Source: Providencia sp. R33
GTDB taxonomy: Bacteria; Pseudomonadota; Gammaproteobacteria; Enterobacterales; Enterobacteriaceae
DNA length: 64,000 bases
Reading direction: 5' to 3'
NCBI RefSeq assembly: GCF_019343475.1
Contig: NZ_CP072453.1
Coordinates: 2,480,001 to 2,544,000 of the forward strand
The notes under the pieces: model-generated
Told to the model about the DNA's origin: nothing
The model's input: only the letters and a program-made list of their open reading frames with translations
The model's database searches: none
Made by a program: the position numbers and the translations under genes
Shown here: positions 1-9,261 of the stretch, piece by piece
How the letters are laid out: each line of letters opens with the position of its first letter
How positions within the stretch are numbered: position 1 is the stretch's first letter

Positions 1-265
1 GTCTGTTTTTACTTATGAAGATGGCACCCCCTGTTATCACTGTTTAAGCCGCTTATTTGGTGAAAATAGCTTAACCTGTGTTGAGGCGGGTGTGATGTCT
101 CCACTCGTTGGAACTATCGGCACATTAGAGGCGATGGAAACCATTAAACTACTCGCCAATTATGGCAAAGTGAATTCAGGCAAAGTGTTACTGTTTGACG
201 CAATGACAATGGATTTTCGCCAGTTTAAACTGAGTAAAGACCCACACTGTGAAGTCTGCCGATAA
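1..265 (+). CDS. moeB: Molybdopterin-synthase adenylyltransferase, C-terminal part (5' end outside window)
   Basis: The reading frame open from base 2 to the TAA at 263-265 encodes about 87 residues matching the end of MoeB. The segment has the zinc-binding CxxC pair (PCYHC near the start, HCEVC at the extreme C-terminus) and the conserved stretch around GVMSPLVGTIGTLEAMETIK. MoeB adenylates the C-terminal Gly-Gly of MoaD before sulfur is loaded for molybdopterin synthesis. MoaD itself is encoded in this window at 20.8-21.1 kb. The catalytic ATP-binding half lies upstream of the window. ThiF is a related alternative, but the C-terminal sequence is MoeB-like. Confidence 0.9.
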   Translation, partial: SVFTYEDGTPCYHCLSRLFGENSLTCVEAGVMSPLVGTIGTLEAMETIKLLANYGKVNSGKVLLFDAMTMDFRQFKLSKDPHCEVCR

Positions 266-454
266 AGCTAATTATTGCTCAACTAGGCGAAATTATTTTC
301 GCCTTTTTAATCTCTTCTCAGATGCAAAATTAAGATTATTCCGAAAAAATAATTTAATTGCCCTTTGAGCTTATACTATCTCTCTTTTGTGGTGCCTGTA
401 CGTATAAACATCACCACGTTTTATTATTTTGATAATGCTACTGAGAGTATGAAT

Positions 455-790
455 ATGCAATTCCCTCCTTGCCCGAAATGTCAGTCTGAATACACCTATA
501 CTGATAACGATATGTATATTTGCCCTGAATGTGCGCACGAATGGAATGACGCAGAACCTGTGGCAGAGATTGATGAACTGATTGTTAAAGATGCCAACGG
601 CAATTTGTTAGCAGATGGCGATACCGTCACTGTAATCAAAGACCTGAAAGTGAAAGGCAGCTCGACCATGCTCAAAATCGGTACACGCGTGAAAGGCATT
701 CGCTTAGTCGAAGGTGACCACAATATCGATTGTAAAATTGATGGTTTTGGTCAAATGAAGCTGAAATCTGAGTTTGTAAAAAAGAACTAG
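455..790 (+). CDS. yjdM: YjdM/PhnA-family zinc-ribbon protein
   Basis: The 111-residue protein begins MQFPPCPKCQ and is near-identical in pattern to E. coli YjdM (formerly PhnA). It has an N-terminal zinc ribbon with two Cys pairs (CPKC and CPEC), then a conserved beta-rich C-terminal domain ending KLKSEFVKKN. The open frame extends upstream to 365, but the ATG at 455 has a GAGAG ribosome site at 443-447 with seven-base spacing and matches the family start; ATG 449 is too close to it. The family was linked to alkylphosphonate use, but its biochemical role is not settled. It is a single gene, tail-to-tail with ybiT. Confidence 0.88.
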   Translation: MQFPPCPKCQSEYTYTDNDMYICPECAHEWNDAEPVAEIDELIVKDANGNLLADGDTVTVIKDLKVKGSSTMLKIGTRVKGIRLVEGDHNIDCKIDGFGQMKLKSEFVKKN

Positions 791-820
791 GTCACCCCAG
801 TTACTCGTTTTGACAAACAA

Positions 821-857
821 AAAACCCCAGTCACATTACGTCACTGGGGTTTTATTT
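821..857. terminator. Bidirectional Rho-independent terminator between yjdM and ybiT
   Basis: The stem pairs CCCCAGT (825-831) with ACTGGGG (843-849). It is preceded by a run of A and followed by a run of T, so it can terminate both the plus-strand yjdM and the minus-strand ybiT transcripts. Confidence 0.85.
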
Positions 858-873
858 TTAGATAAAGCAAGGT

Positions 874-2472
874 TTACAGAACAACACCTTGGCTTGTCAG
901 GTACTCATCATATGTACCTTTGAAATCAACAACTTTATCTTCTTTGATTTCTAAAATGCGACTTGCCAGTGAACTAACAAATTCACGGTCATGGGAGACA
1001 AACACTAGCGTTCCTTGGTACATCTCAAGTGCTAAGTTCAATGATTCGATGGATTCCATATCCAAGTGGTTAGTTGGCTCATCCATAATCAAAATGTTTG
1101 GTTGTTGCATCATCAACTTACCAAATAACATACGCCCTTGCTCACCACCAGATAACACTTTCACTTTCTTCTTAATATCATCTTGTGAGAACAATAAACG
1201 GCCTAAGATACTGCGCACTGCCTGCTCATCATCACCTTCGCTTTTCCACTGGCTCATCCAGTCAAAAACGTTCAGATCAGTTTCGAAATCTTCAGCGTGG
1301 TCTTGTGCATAGTAACCAATACTGCTGTTTTCTGACCACTTAACCATCCCACTTATTGCAGGTTGATCACCCATTAAGGTTTTTAAGAACGTGGTTTTAC
1401 CAATACCATTGGCACCGATAACCGCCATTTTCTCACCCACTTCAAGCAGCAAATTGACGTTTTTGAAGAGTAGGCCTTGATCATAACCATTCGCTACCCC
1501 TTCTAATTCAAGGGCATTACGGAACAGTTTTTTCTCTTGTTCAAAACGAATAAATGGATTTTGGCGGCTAGAGGCTTTAACTTCATCCAATTGAATTTTA
1601 TCAATTTGACGCGCACGTGATGTCGCTTGCTTTGATTTAGATGCGTTAGCGCTAAAGCGGCTAACGAAAGATTGCAGTTCAGCAATTTGCGCTTTTTTCT
1701 TCGCATTATCAGAAATTAAGCGCTCACGTGCTTGTGTCGCTGCAATCATATATTCATCATAGTTACCCGTGAATAAGCGTAATTCACCATAATCTAAGTC
1801 CGCCATGTGCGTACAAACCGTATTGAGGAAGTGCCTATCATGGGAAATAATGATCATGGTGCAGTTACGATCATTCAAGACTTGCTCTAACCAACGGATA
1901 GTATCAATATCCAAGTTGTTCGTCGGCTCATCAAGTAACAGAATGTCTGGGTTAGAGAATAAGGCTTGAGCCAGTAATACACGCAGCTTCCAGCCCGGTG
2001 CAACTTCACTCATTGGGCCATAATGTTGCTCAACAGGAATGCCTACACCCAGTAATAATTCGCCCGCACGTGCTTCTGCGCTATAACCATCCATTTCACC
2101 ATAAGCGACTTCCAAGTCAGCGACACGGTAGCCATCTTCTTCGCTCATTTCAGGTAATGCGTAAATACGGTCACGCTCTTGTTTCACATTCCACAATTCG
2201 ATATGGCCCATAATGACCGTATCCAGAACTGTATATTCTTCGAACGCAAACTGATCTTGGCGAAGTTTACCAATACGCTCATTTGGATCCGTTGTGCTAA
2301 CGTTACCCGCCGTTGGGGTTAAATCACCACCTAAGATCTTCATAAACGTCGATTTACCCGCACCATTTGCGCCGATTAAACCGTAACGGTTACCTGTACC
2401 AAATTTAACTGAAATGTTTTCAAACAGTGGCTTGCTGCCAAACTGCATAGTGATATTGTTGGTTGTTAACAC
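874..2472 (-). CDS. ybiT: ABC-F family ATPase YbiT
   Basis: The 532-residue protein has two ABC ATPase domains on one chain and no membrane segment, the ABC-F layout. The first domain has Walker A GANGAGKST near residue 36 and LLDEPTNNLD; the second has GANGIGKTT near 354, LSGGEQGR and IMDEPTNHLD, joined by the charged linker typical of ribosome-associated ABC-F proteins. Similarity to E. coli YbiT is very high throughout. ABC-F proteins bind the ribosomal E site and affect elongation; the specific role of YbiT is less clear. The start is GTG (2472), consistent with the family N-terminus. Confidence 0.95.
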   Translation of the reverse strand: MLTTNNITMQFGSKPLFENISVKFGTGNRYGLIGANGAGKSTFMKILGGDLTPTAGNVSTTDPNERIGKLRQDQFAFEEYTVLDTVIMGHIELWNVKQERDRIYALPEMSEEDGYRVADLEVAYGEMDGYSAEARAGELLLGVGIPVEQHYGPMSEVAPGWKLRVLLAQALFSNPDILLLDEPTNNLDIDTIRWLEQVLNDRNCTMIIISHDRHFLNTVCTHMADLDYGELRLFTGNYDEYMIAATQARERLISDNAKKKAQIAELQSFVSRFSANASKSKQATSRARQIDKIQLDEVKASSRQNPFIRFEQEKKLFRNALELEGVANGYDQGLLFKNVNLLLEVGEKMAVIGANGIGKTTFLKTLMGDQPAISGMVKWSENSSIGYYAQDHAEDFETDLNVFDWMSQWKSEGDDEQAVRSILGRLLFSQDDIKKKVKVLSGGEQGRMLFGKLMMQQPNILIMDEPTNHLDMESIESLNLALEMYQGTLVFVSHDREFVSSLASRILEIKEDKVVDFKGTYDEYLTSQGVVL

Positions 2473-2677
2473 TGCTATGCCTTAAATTAAACGGTGTAGA
2501 GTTACCCGTCTTAAAGAATGTTCATCATAGAAAAAGCAAACAGCACTGCTTTAAACAGTAAAGAAAACTGAGATTTCTATGGCCTGTAATTCGACGGGTA
2601 TAAATAGCGGCGCATTATGCCATAATCGGACGCTTAGATCTTGTGCTGTTTTTGATATTCTTCATTTCACAACCATT

Positions 2678-3517
2678 CTAATAAGGTACACCGCCCATTA
2701 TTGTTGCCCTGTGCATAATACGCCTTTCGGGTAAATAATCCGCTGTCGCATAGTGTTGTGTCATTTGATTATCCCAAATCACGATATCGTCTTTTTGCCA
2801 TTGCCAACGCACCTGAAACTCAGGTTTATTAATATGTTCGAATAAAAAAGCTAATGTTGACTCGCTCTCTTTTGGTGTTAACCCAATGATACGAGTAGTA
2901 AAACCTTCATTAACAAACAGCGCTTTTCTGCCAGAATGTGGGTGTGTTCTAACGACAGGGTGTAATATTGGCGGATTATTTTCTTTGGCTTTCAACCATC
3001 TTGAATAACTCTCTTCTGAATGATTAAAACGGTACTCTGGGAATGATTTAGTAAAATCATGCACGGCTTGTAGGCCAATCAGCATATGTCTCCACCGAAC
3101 AGACAAGGCACTATAAGCCGCAACACTACTGGCCCATAAAGTATCCCCGCCTAATTCGGGAATATGCTTTGCCGCTAAAACAGCGCCCATCGGCGGTGTT
3201 TCAATAAATGTAACATCAGTATGCCAATTATCGTTATCTGGTGGGTTGTGCTCATCCGTATCAAGTACCATTATTTCTTCGCATTCAGGCGTATGAGGGT
3301 AAATCGGATGCGTGTGTAATAAGCCAAACTGTTGGGCAAATTGTTTTTGCTGTTTAGGTTGTATAGGTTGATTTCTAAAAAAAAGAACATGATATGCCTG
3401 TAACGCATAATTTAGCGCTGTAAACTGCTTCTCATCTAATTCTTGGGATAGATCGATACCACTAATAAGAGCACCTAATGCGGGTGAGACTCGCTTTATT
3501 TTAAACGGATATTCCAT
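2678..3517 (-). CDS. tauD: TauD-like alpha-ketoglutarate-dependent dioxygenase
   Basis: The 279-residue protein closely follows E. coli taurine dioxygenase. It has the iron-binding HxD in DNDNWHTDVTF, the distal His in QHYATADYLPERRIMHR, and the 2-oxoglutarate-binding Arg in that last segment. The frame is open up to 3613, but the ATG at 3517 has an AGGGG ribosome site and restores the family length of about 283 residues. TauD releases sulfite from taurine for sulfur supply. The tauABC transport genes normally next to it are absent, so the substrate could be taurine imported another way or a related sulfonate. It lies downstream of two other minus-strand genes but after a 190-bp gap. Confidence 0.85.
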   Translation of the reverse strand: MEYPFKIKRVSPALGALISGIDLSQELDEKQFTALNYALQAYHVLFFRNQPIQPKQQKQFAQQFGLLHTHPIYPHTPECEEIMVLDTDEHNPPDNDNWHTDVTFIETPPMGAVLAAKHIPELGGDTLWASSVAAYSALSVRWRHMLIGLQAVHDFTKSFPEYRFNHSEESYSRWLKAKENNPPILHPVVRTHPHSGRKALFVNEGFTTRIIGLTPKESESTLAFLFEHINKPEFQVRWQWQKDDIVIWDNQMTQHYATADYLPERRIMHRATIMGGVPY

Positions 3518-3709
3518 ATAACCCCTAACCATTTTCGTTTTAATGTAAAAATGAAAATAATCTAAATTAGGTGTTTTAAAAATATCAAAAATAATAAAGT
3601 TAATATAAAACAATATATTAAAAATATAATTATATTAGGAATAGATAATGACTAATTAACATACAAAAAAAGAGGATGAATCGGCCATATTCGACCGATA
3701 TGAGGTAAA

Positions 3710-4168
3710 TTATAACTTAATGCCCATGGTGCGAGTAATTTCAGATAAACCCTCACGCTCATAAAAGCGAACCGCTTTATGGTTTTGTGCTAACACAGAT
3801 AATTCTAAATGGCTAAATCCCTTAGCTTTTGCCCAACCCTTCATGCCATCAAGTAACTGATGCCCTGTTCTCTCGCCACGAAAATCTGGAGAGACAATCA
3901 AATCAAAAACGTAGGCAAAATCCCGTGGAACCATGCAATTGTAAGGATCCGCCGATTGGTGCTGAGCAATACAAAACCCTTTAACTTCACCTTCAAATTC
4001 AGCCACTAATAGATGAAACTTATCATCAATAATAGCATTTTCAATGAATGCTTGCGATTGTTCAGCTGGTTTCATACGCTCAGGGTCAAGCAATGCCATT
4101 TCAGTAAATAAGGTCTGATAGAGGAATAAAACTGCATGTAAATCATCACATGTTGCTTCTCTTATCAT
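3710..4168 (-). CDS. GNAT-family N-acetyltransferase
   Basis: The protein of about 152 residues has the GNAT fold pattern: an N-terminal MIREATCDDL strand-helix, an acetyl-CoA-binding segment near DLIVSPDFRGERTGHQLLDGMKGWAKAKG (a degenerate RxxGxG/A loop), and the NHKAVRFYEREG motif near the end. Two adjacent ATGs are possible; 4168 has better spacing from the GGAG site than 4171. The acceptor substrate cannot be named. It starts 25 bases after the LOG-family gene and is probably cotranscribed with it. Confidence 0.8.
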   Translation of the reverse strand: MIREATCDDLHAVLFLYQTLFTEMALLDPERMKPAEQSQAFIENAIIDDKFHLLVAEFEGEVKGFCIAQHQSADPYNCMVPRDFAYVFDLIVSPDFRGERTGHQLLDGMKGWAKAKGFSHLELSVLAQNHKAVRFYEREGLSEITRTMGIKL

Positions 4169-4192
4169 CATTTCTCCATTATTTTACCCAGC

Positions 4193-4768
4193 TTAATCGT
4201 ATGTTTTTACTGGCGGTGCAATATAAGATTCAAAGCTATCAATTAACGCCGCTGGCGAGTCGTTAACAATTGCCATATGACGATACTTTTCGTGTAAAAA
4301 GCCTTCATCAGCCATTTTATTTGTCATATCAATTAATGGCTGCCAATAATTATTGATATTGAGCAACGCACAAGGCTTGGTATGCAGGCCAATTTGGCTC
4401 CATGTAAATACTTCTGCGTATTCTTCTAACGTGCCATATCCGCCCGGTAAAGCAACAAAGGCATCCGCCAGCTCAATCATTTTGCTTTTACGTTGATGCA
4501 TCGTTTCAACTTTATACAGCTCGGTCAGGTTTTTATGTGAAATTTCACGCTCTTCAAGCAATGACGGTATCACCCCTATCGCCTTGCCACCTAACGATAA
4601 AACTGTATCAGCAATTGCCCCCATAATCCCGACACTAGCACCACCATAAACTAATGTAATATCACGCTTGACCATCTCTTTGGCAAACTCGATGGCTTTT
4701 TGCTGGTAAACTTCATGTTTCCCCATACTAGAGCCACAATACACTGCAATACTTTTAATTTTTCCCAT
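4193..4768 (-). CDS. LOG-family (TIGR00730) nucleotide 5'-monophosphate phosphoribohydrolase
   Basis: The 191-residue Rossmann-fold protein has the defining PGGYGTLEE motif near residues 108-116 and the upstream AVYCGSS and YGGASVGIMG nucleotide-binding segments. LOG proteins hydrolyse cytokinin riboside monophosphates or other nucleotide monophosphates to the free base. Older annotations call them lysine decarboxylases without support. The ATG has a GAGGA ribosome site. It is first in a likely operon with the GNAT gene. In enterobacteria the cellular role is uncertain. Confidence 0.85.
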   Translation of the reverse strand: MGKIKSIAVYCGSSMGKHEVYQQKAIEFAKEMVKRDITLVYGGASVGIMGAIADTVLSLGGKAIGVIPSLLEEREISHKNLTELYKVETMHQRKSKMIELADAFVALPGGYGTLEEYAEVFTWSQIGLHTKPCALLNINNYWQPLIDMTNKMADEGFLHEKYRHMAIVNDSPAALIDSFESYIAPPVKTYD

Positions 4769-5098
4769 TACGTCCTCGTTTGTTATTTTATTATGAATTT
4801 TAATGAAAAAAGGATTATACGGGAGTGTTAAAGAAGCTCAACCCCGATTATTTGCCATAATAAAATCATATTAATCTCTTTTTATCCCATTGCTATTTCC
4901 CTAAACCAACATCAATTCCCTATATCACATTTTAACCCTCTCCAACGAGTGCTATCAGTCAACAAACAAATATAAAGCAAGCCAATTTTATGAGATAATC
5001 ATTAGGAAATTACTTTTCATAGTGCTTTATTTTTTAACACAGATTAAATTTATCTGTGTTTGCTAACTTAGTGACGTTTTTCTGAGGTTTTATTATTT
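4769..5098. other. Divergent promoter region, LOG gene / rhtA
   Basis: This 330-bp AT-rich spacer lies between two divergent starts. A GAGGTT ribosome site for rhtA is visible near 5083. I see no further ORF, stable hairpin or recognisable operator. Confidence 0.5.
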
Positions 5099-5986
5099 AT
5101 GTCTGCCGATACCAAAAAGAGCGCATTTCCACTATTACCAATAGGGTTATTATTGCTAGCAATGACCTCAATTCAAAGTGGAGCGTCTTTAGCTAAAACA
5201 TTATTTCCTCTTATCGGCGCTCCCGGTGTAACAGGTTTACGCTTATTACTGGCCACCATTATCTTGTTTGTTATCTTTAAGCCTTGGCGCTTAAAGTTTA
5301 GAAGAAACTCATTGGTTCCATTGTTAACGTATGGGTTATCCCTCGGAACAATGAATTACCTATTTTACCTATCCCTTGAACGCATCCCTCTTGGGATAGC
5401 TGTTGCACTGGAATTTACAGGCCCATTAGCAGTTGCGATGTTTTCTTCGCGTAAGCCTATCGATTTTCTGTGGATTGGGCTGGTCATTGTTGGGTTACTC
5501 TTTTTGCTGCCTATCGGTGATAACATCAATTCCATCGACCCACTTGGTGCCATTTATGCATTAGGGGCTGGGGTATGTTGGGGAATTTATATTATTTTTG
5601 GCCAGCGCGCAGGGGCAGGTTACGGCGCAGCAACAGTGGCAATTGGCTCCTTTATTTCTGCGCTTATCTTTTTCCCTATCGGTCTAATGCAAACAGGTTT
5701 TGAGGTAATGTTTGACCCAGCCATTTTGCCTCTCGCTTTAGCCGTCGCTATCTTATCGACAGCGTTTCCTTATACCCTTGAAATGATTGCCTTAACACGC
5801 CTTCCAGCAAGAACGTTTGGCATGTTAATGAGCCTAGAACCTTGTATGGGTGCATTTCTCGGTATTGTTTTCTTACAAGAGCACCTGACCTTAACTCAAT
5901 GGTTAGCCCTGTTGTGCATCGTTTGTGCCTCTATCGGCTCAACATCAACAGCCTCACAAAAATCAAAAATTGAAGAAGTCTCGTAG
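5099..5986 (+). CDS. rhtA: Threonine/homoserine exporter RhtA (EamA/DMT family)
   Basis: The 295-residue inner-membrane protein has about ten hydrophobic segments in two EamA repeats. The stretches AMTSIQSGASLAKTLFPL, GIAVALEFTGPLAVA and AILSTAFPYTLEMIALTRLP are nearly those of E. coli RhtA. RhtA exports threonine, homoserine and some other amino acids by a proton-coupled mechanism. The pairing with dps just downstream is the same neighbourhood as in E. coli. Confidence 0.93.
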   Translation: MSADTKKSAFPLLPIGLLLLAMTSIQSGASLAKTLFPLIGAPGVTGLRLLLATIILFVIFKPWRLKFRRNSLVPLLTYGLSLGTMNYLFYLSLERIPLGIAVALEFTGPLAVAMFSSRKPIDFLWIGLVIVGLLFLLPIGDNINSIDPLGAIYALGAGVCWGIYIIFGQRAGAGYGAATVAIGSFISALIFFPIGLMQTGFEVMFDPAILPLALAVAILSTAFPYTLEMIALTRLPARTFGMLMSLEPCMGAFLGIVFLQEHLTLTQWLALLCIVCASIGSTSTASQKSKIEEVS

Positions 5987-6322
5987 ATAAAACAAATAAT
6001 ACCTTGTTTTTTGAAGTCTTAATTAGGTTAATAAGCTTGTTCACTCAGTTTATTAACCTGTTATCCTGCCATTAACATTTCATATTTTTGTCATATTTTT
6101 TTATTAAAGTTGTTTTAAATTAATATTAATTTCGCCTATCGCACTTATTGCGAAAAATAATTAATTTTCACCAGCCACAATAAAACCAAGTGTAATAAAG
6201 CATATCGAATCCGCCTATTAAATTAATCGTTTATTACACTATGACAGATTAAACTGAATACTTTATATTTATTAGCAGATGAGGTTATTAACCAGTTTCA
6301 ATGTTTAAAAAGAGGATGAATC
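5987..6322. other. rhtA-dps intergenic region
   Basis: This 336-bp spacer holds a weak hairpin (AGGTTAATAA 6025-6034 with TTATTAACCT 6050-6059) that may end rhtA transcription, but without a T tract. An inverted repeat TTCGC-N14-GCGAA lies at 6131-6154. It must also contain the dps promoter. In E. coli this promoter is controlled by OxyR, IHF and sigma-S, but I could not identify those sites confidently here. Confidence 0.4.
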
Positions 6323-6826
6323 ATGAGTACAGCTAAATTATTTAAAACATCTTCAACTGAACTTTTATATACTCGTAACGACTTGGAAGATAGCGTAAAA
6401 TTAGAAACCATTGGTATTTTAAATGTTATGGTTGTTCATTTTACAGATTTATCTTTAATGACCAAACAGGCTCACTGGAACATGCGTGGTCGTAATTTTA
6501 TTGCCGTTCATGAAATGTTAGATGGTTTTAGAACCACATTAGTTGAGCATTTAGACGAGTTTGCAGAGCGTGCAGTCCAGTTAGGTGGAGTTGCAATTGG
6601 AACGACTCAGGAAGTTAATCGCTTCACATCGCTAGAAGCCTACCCAATTAATATTCACAGTGTACAAGATCATTTAAAAGCACTCGCAGATCGCTATGCT
6701 GTTGTTGCGAATGATATTCGTAAAGCCATTGATGAAGTCGAAGATGAAGATACTGCCGATATGTTCACCGCAGCGTCTCGCGATATGGACAAATTTCTGT
6801 GGTTCTTAGAAGCAAATATTGAGTAA
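6323..6826 (+). CDS. dps: DNA-protecting ferritin-like protein Dps
   Basis: The 167-residue protein has the length and pattern of Dps: a lysine-containing N-terminal tail for DNA binding, then the ferroxidase-site residues in FTDLSLMTKQAHWNMRGRNFIAVHEMLD (His in AHWN, Asp/Glu in HEMLD) and the GGVAIGT loop. Twelve subunits form a shell that oxidises Fe(II) with hydrogen peroxide and compacts DNA in stationary phase. The ribosome site is AGAGGATGA just before the ATG. It is monocistronic, with its own terminator at 6861. Confidence 0.96.
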   Translation: MSTAKLFKTSSTELLYTRNDLEDSVKLETIGILNVMVVHFTDLSLMTKQAHWNMRGRNFIAVHEMLDGFRTTLVEHLDEFAERAVQLGGVAIGTTQEVNRFTSLEAYPINIHSVQDHLKALADRYAVVANDIRKAIDEVEDEDTADMFTAASRDMDKFLWFLEANIE

Positions 6827-6860
6827 TGTCGTGCAATAGAGTCAATTTAAATTGACCTGA

Positions 6861-6888
6861 AGGCCACTTAATTGTGGCCTTTTATTTT
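6861..6888 (+). terminator. Rho-independent terminator of dps
   Basis: The stem AGGCCAC/GTGGCCT encloses a six-base TTAATT loop and is followed by TTTATTTT. Confidence 0.88.
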
Positions 6889-6903
6889 GAAAGCACCTGA
6901 GGA

Positions 6904-9021
6904 CTAATTTTTATTTATGCCTTTTGGCATTTCAGGCTGTTCTATTGGAAAAACAGGCAACGCATTTAATAAACGCTTCCCATAATTTTTGGTCAATAAC
7001 CGTTTATCATAAATAATAATTTCACCATAACATTCATGACTACGAATTAAGCGCCCTGCTTGCTGAATTAAATTAAAAGAAGCACTAGGTAAACTTTGCA
7101 CCTCAAAAGGATAGCGCTTTAAGGATTTTAGCCAATCCCCTTCAGTCACAATAACGGGGTTCGTCACTGGTGGGAATGCAATTTTATGAATATGGACCTG
7201 TGTTAAATACTCACCTTTTAAATCAAGCCCTTCTGCAAATGACTGTAGGCCGATCAGTGCACTCACTTGACCTTTACTCACTCTTTCACAATGGGTCTCA
7301 ACCAAGCGATAGCGTGGCTGATCGCCCTGAACCAACAACTGTAATCGTAAATCTTTTACGTGTTCAAGAAACCCTTCCATCGCCCTTTGGCTACTAAATA
7401 ACACCAAAACACCACGATGCTGCTCTTGAGTAAATTGCTCACGAAAAAATGCAGCCATCTCGGCAAGATGCTGTGGCTCATTGGCTATTGTCGGTTCATA
7501 TTCCATTTGAGGAATAATAATTTTTCCTTGCTCAATATGGTTAAACGGTGAAGAGAGTGTCACAAAATGGTCATCGCTCTTTTCAGATAACCCCGTTAAT
7601 TCCATAAAGCGTGAATAGCTATTTAAGGAGCGGAGTGTTGCAGACGTAATAACAATGTGTGGTACATTACGCCACAATAAGTGCTGTAACTGCTCACTCA
7701 CACGGATCCCTGCACAGTGCATAAAAATACGGGACTGGTTTTTCTCATAACGTCGACTTAACCATTTCGAGACAGGTGCACCTGAACTTTGCTCAAGAGC
7801 CGCTAATCGCCACAGTTTAGCCATATTTTCAAAGTAGCCCATCGCACGGCTTGTTGTGAGTATGGAACGGTGTAAACGCACGATATCTTGTTTTGCAGTT
7901 TGTTCCGTCAAATCACTCAATATTGACTCTGCTAAACCTTTTAATGCATCCGTTTGTTTAAAAAGATCTTGGCAACACAGTTGCATTGCATCAGGTAACA
8001 CACCTAACGGAAAAAGGTATTCGCTTTCTTTTGATGTTTCAGGCAATACAGCATTCGCTAACAACGAAAAATCACGGAACGTCTCACGCAGTTTTTCGGC
8101 ATGCAGCTGTAATTTTTCTGGATTTGCTAATTTAGGCGGTTTAACTGGCCGAAATTGCGCTAAATATTGCCCTACATGACTAATAAAATTATCTACCTGA
8201 GCATTCAATTGTACTAATGTGATTTCGCCTTCAACTTCGAGGGCATCCCGCGCAACATCTGGCACATGGTGCCCCTCATCCAAAACTAATAACAGTTTTT
8301 TCGGATCAGGTAGAACTGACTCACTTTCCATCGCTGCCATCACTAAAGCATGGTTAGCCACGACAACATCAGCATCTTCGATTTCACGCCGAGCAATAAA
8401 AAACGGACATCGTTGATAAAATTGGCAATTACGCCCCAAGCAATTCATTTTGTCCGTACTAACTTTACGCCATAAGCTATCGGGAAAAGCCCGTTTATGG
8501 TGATCACGTAAGCCATCCCATGCAAAAGCATTGAAGTCGTTACGCAGCTGTTGGCAAATAGCTCGCTCTTCGCTATTAGCTATCTCCGTTTTATCTTCCA
8601 CCAGCAGCATTAAATCAATTTGCTCCCCTTCCGCGGCGCAAATAGCCTCTAAATTTCGTGGGCAAACATAACGGGCACGCCCAAATGCACCCGTAAACTT
8701 TAGATCTGGAATAATTTTACTCAGTAACGGTAAATCTTTACTAAATATTTGATCTTGTAATGCCACATTTGCCGTACTAACAACCAGCGTTTTTCCTTCT
8801 TCCCTACCCACTGCTATACCTGGAATTAAATATGAAAGTGTTTTCCCTACTCCTGTTGGCGCTTCTATAACCAAATGGCGGCCACCATCATCTGCTAAAT
8901 TTTTAGCAACTTCCGCAATCATTTGGCGCTGTGGTGCTCGGGAAACAAACCCATCAATTTGTAGTGATAACCCTTTGTACCACTGGGTTATTTGTTCTTT
9001 GATTTTGTTTGATAGGGACAT
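6904..9021 (-). CDS. dinG: ATP-dependent DNA helicase DinG
   Basis: The 705-residue XPD-like superfamily 2 helicase has Walker A EAPTGVGKT (53-61), the DEGHH box, and motif VI in the C-terminal QQAGRLIRS. Four cysteines at 120, 194, 199 and 205 match the iron-sulfur cluster ligands of E. coli DinG. DinG is a 5'-3' helicase that unwinds R-loops, D-loops and G-quadruplexes and helps forks through transcribed genes. It belongs to the SOS regulon in E. coli; a LexA-like box lies about 97 bp upstream of the ATG here. Confidence 0.95.
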   Translation of the reverse strand: MSLSNKIKEQITQWYKGLSLQIDGFVSRAPQRQMIAEVAKNLADDGGRHLVIEAPTGVGKTLSYLIPGIAVGREEGKTLVVSTANVALQDQIFSKDLPLLSKIIPDLKFTGAFGRARYVCPRNLEAICAAEGEQIDLMLLVEDKTEIANSEERAICQQLRNDFNAFAWDGLRDHHKRAFPDSLWRKVSTDKMNCLGRNCQFYQRCPFFIARREIEDADVVVANHALVMAAMESESVLPDPKKLLLVLDEGHHVPDVARDALEVEGEITLVQLNAQVDNFISHVGQYLAQFRPVKPPKLANPEKLQLHAEKLRETFRDFSLLANAVLPETSKESEYLFPLGVLPDAMQLCCQDLFKQTDALKGLAESILSDLTEQTAKQDIVRLHRSILTTSRAMGYFENMAKLWRLAALEQSSGAPVSKWLSRRYEKNQSRIFMHCAGIRVSEQLQHLLWRNVPHIVITSATLRSLNSYSRFMELTGLSEKSDDHFVTLSSPFNHIEQGKIIIPQMEYEPTIANEPQHLAEMAAFFREQFTQEQHRGVLVLFSSQRAMEGFLEHVKDLRLQLLVQGDQPRYRLVETHCERVSKGQVSALIGLQSFAEGLDLKGEYLTQVHIHKIAFPPVTNPVIVTEGDWLKSLKRYPFEVQSLPSASFNLIQQAGRLIRSHECYGEIIIYDKRLLTKNYGKRLLNALPVFPIEQPEMPKGINKN

Positions 9022-9117
9022 AAATTACGCTGATGACCAAATGTGAGATGTAAAATAACGAAAATAACAGCGGCAGGAAAACGCAAAAAATAACGTTTGC
9101 CAACCGCTTCGCAAAAC

Positions 9118-9137
9118 TACTGTATTAAAACCCATTA
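9118..9137 (-). promoter_or_regulatory. Candidate LexA (SOS) box for dinG
   Basis: On the minus strand the 20-mer reads TAATGGGTTTTAATACAGTA. It agrees at 16 of 20 positions with the known E. coli dinG SOS box as I recall it. The half-site ATACAGTA is perfect and the other half is degenerate. Confidence 0.6.
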
Positions 9138-9201
9138 TACATAAAAATTGGGAAGCCTTTTGCAAAACACCAATTCAGAGGCAGAAAAAATCGCTTTTAA
9201 C

Positions 9202-9229
9202 TTGTTTGCAACAGTCATCCAGTTATACT
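9202..9229 (+). promoter_or_regulatory. Candidate sigma-70 promoter for the small membrane protein and sseA
   Basis: A TTGTTT -35 element (9202-9207) and a TATACT -10 element (9224-9229) are separated by 16 bases, about 30 bp ahead of the ATG at 9262. Confidence 0.5.
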
Positions 9230-9261
9230 TTGGGTTCTTATTTCTACGCAGGCTATATAAA

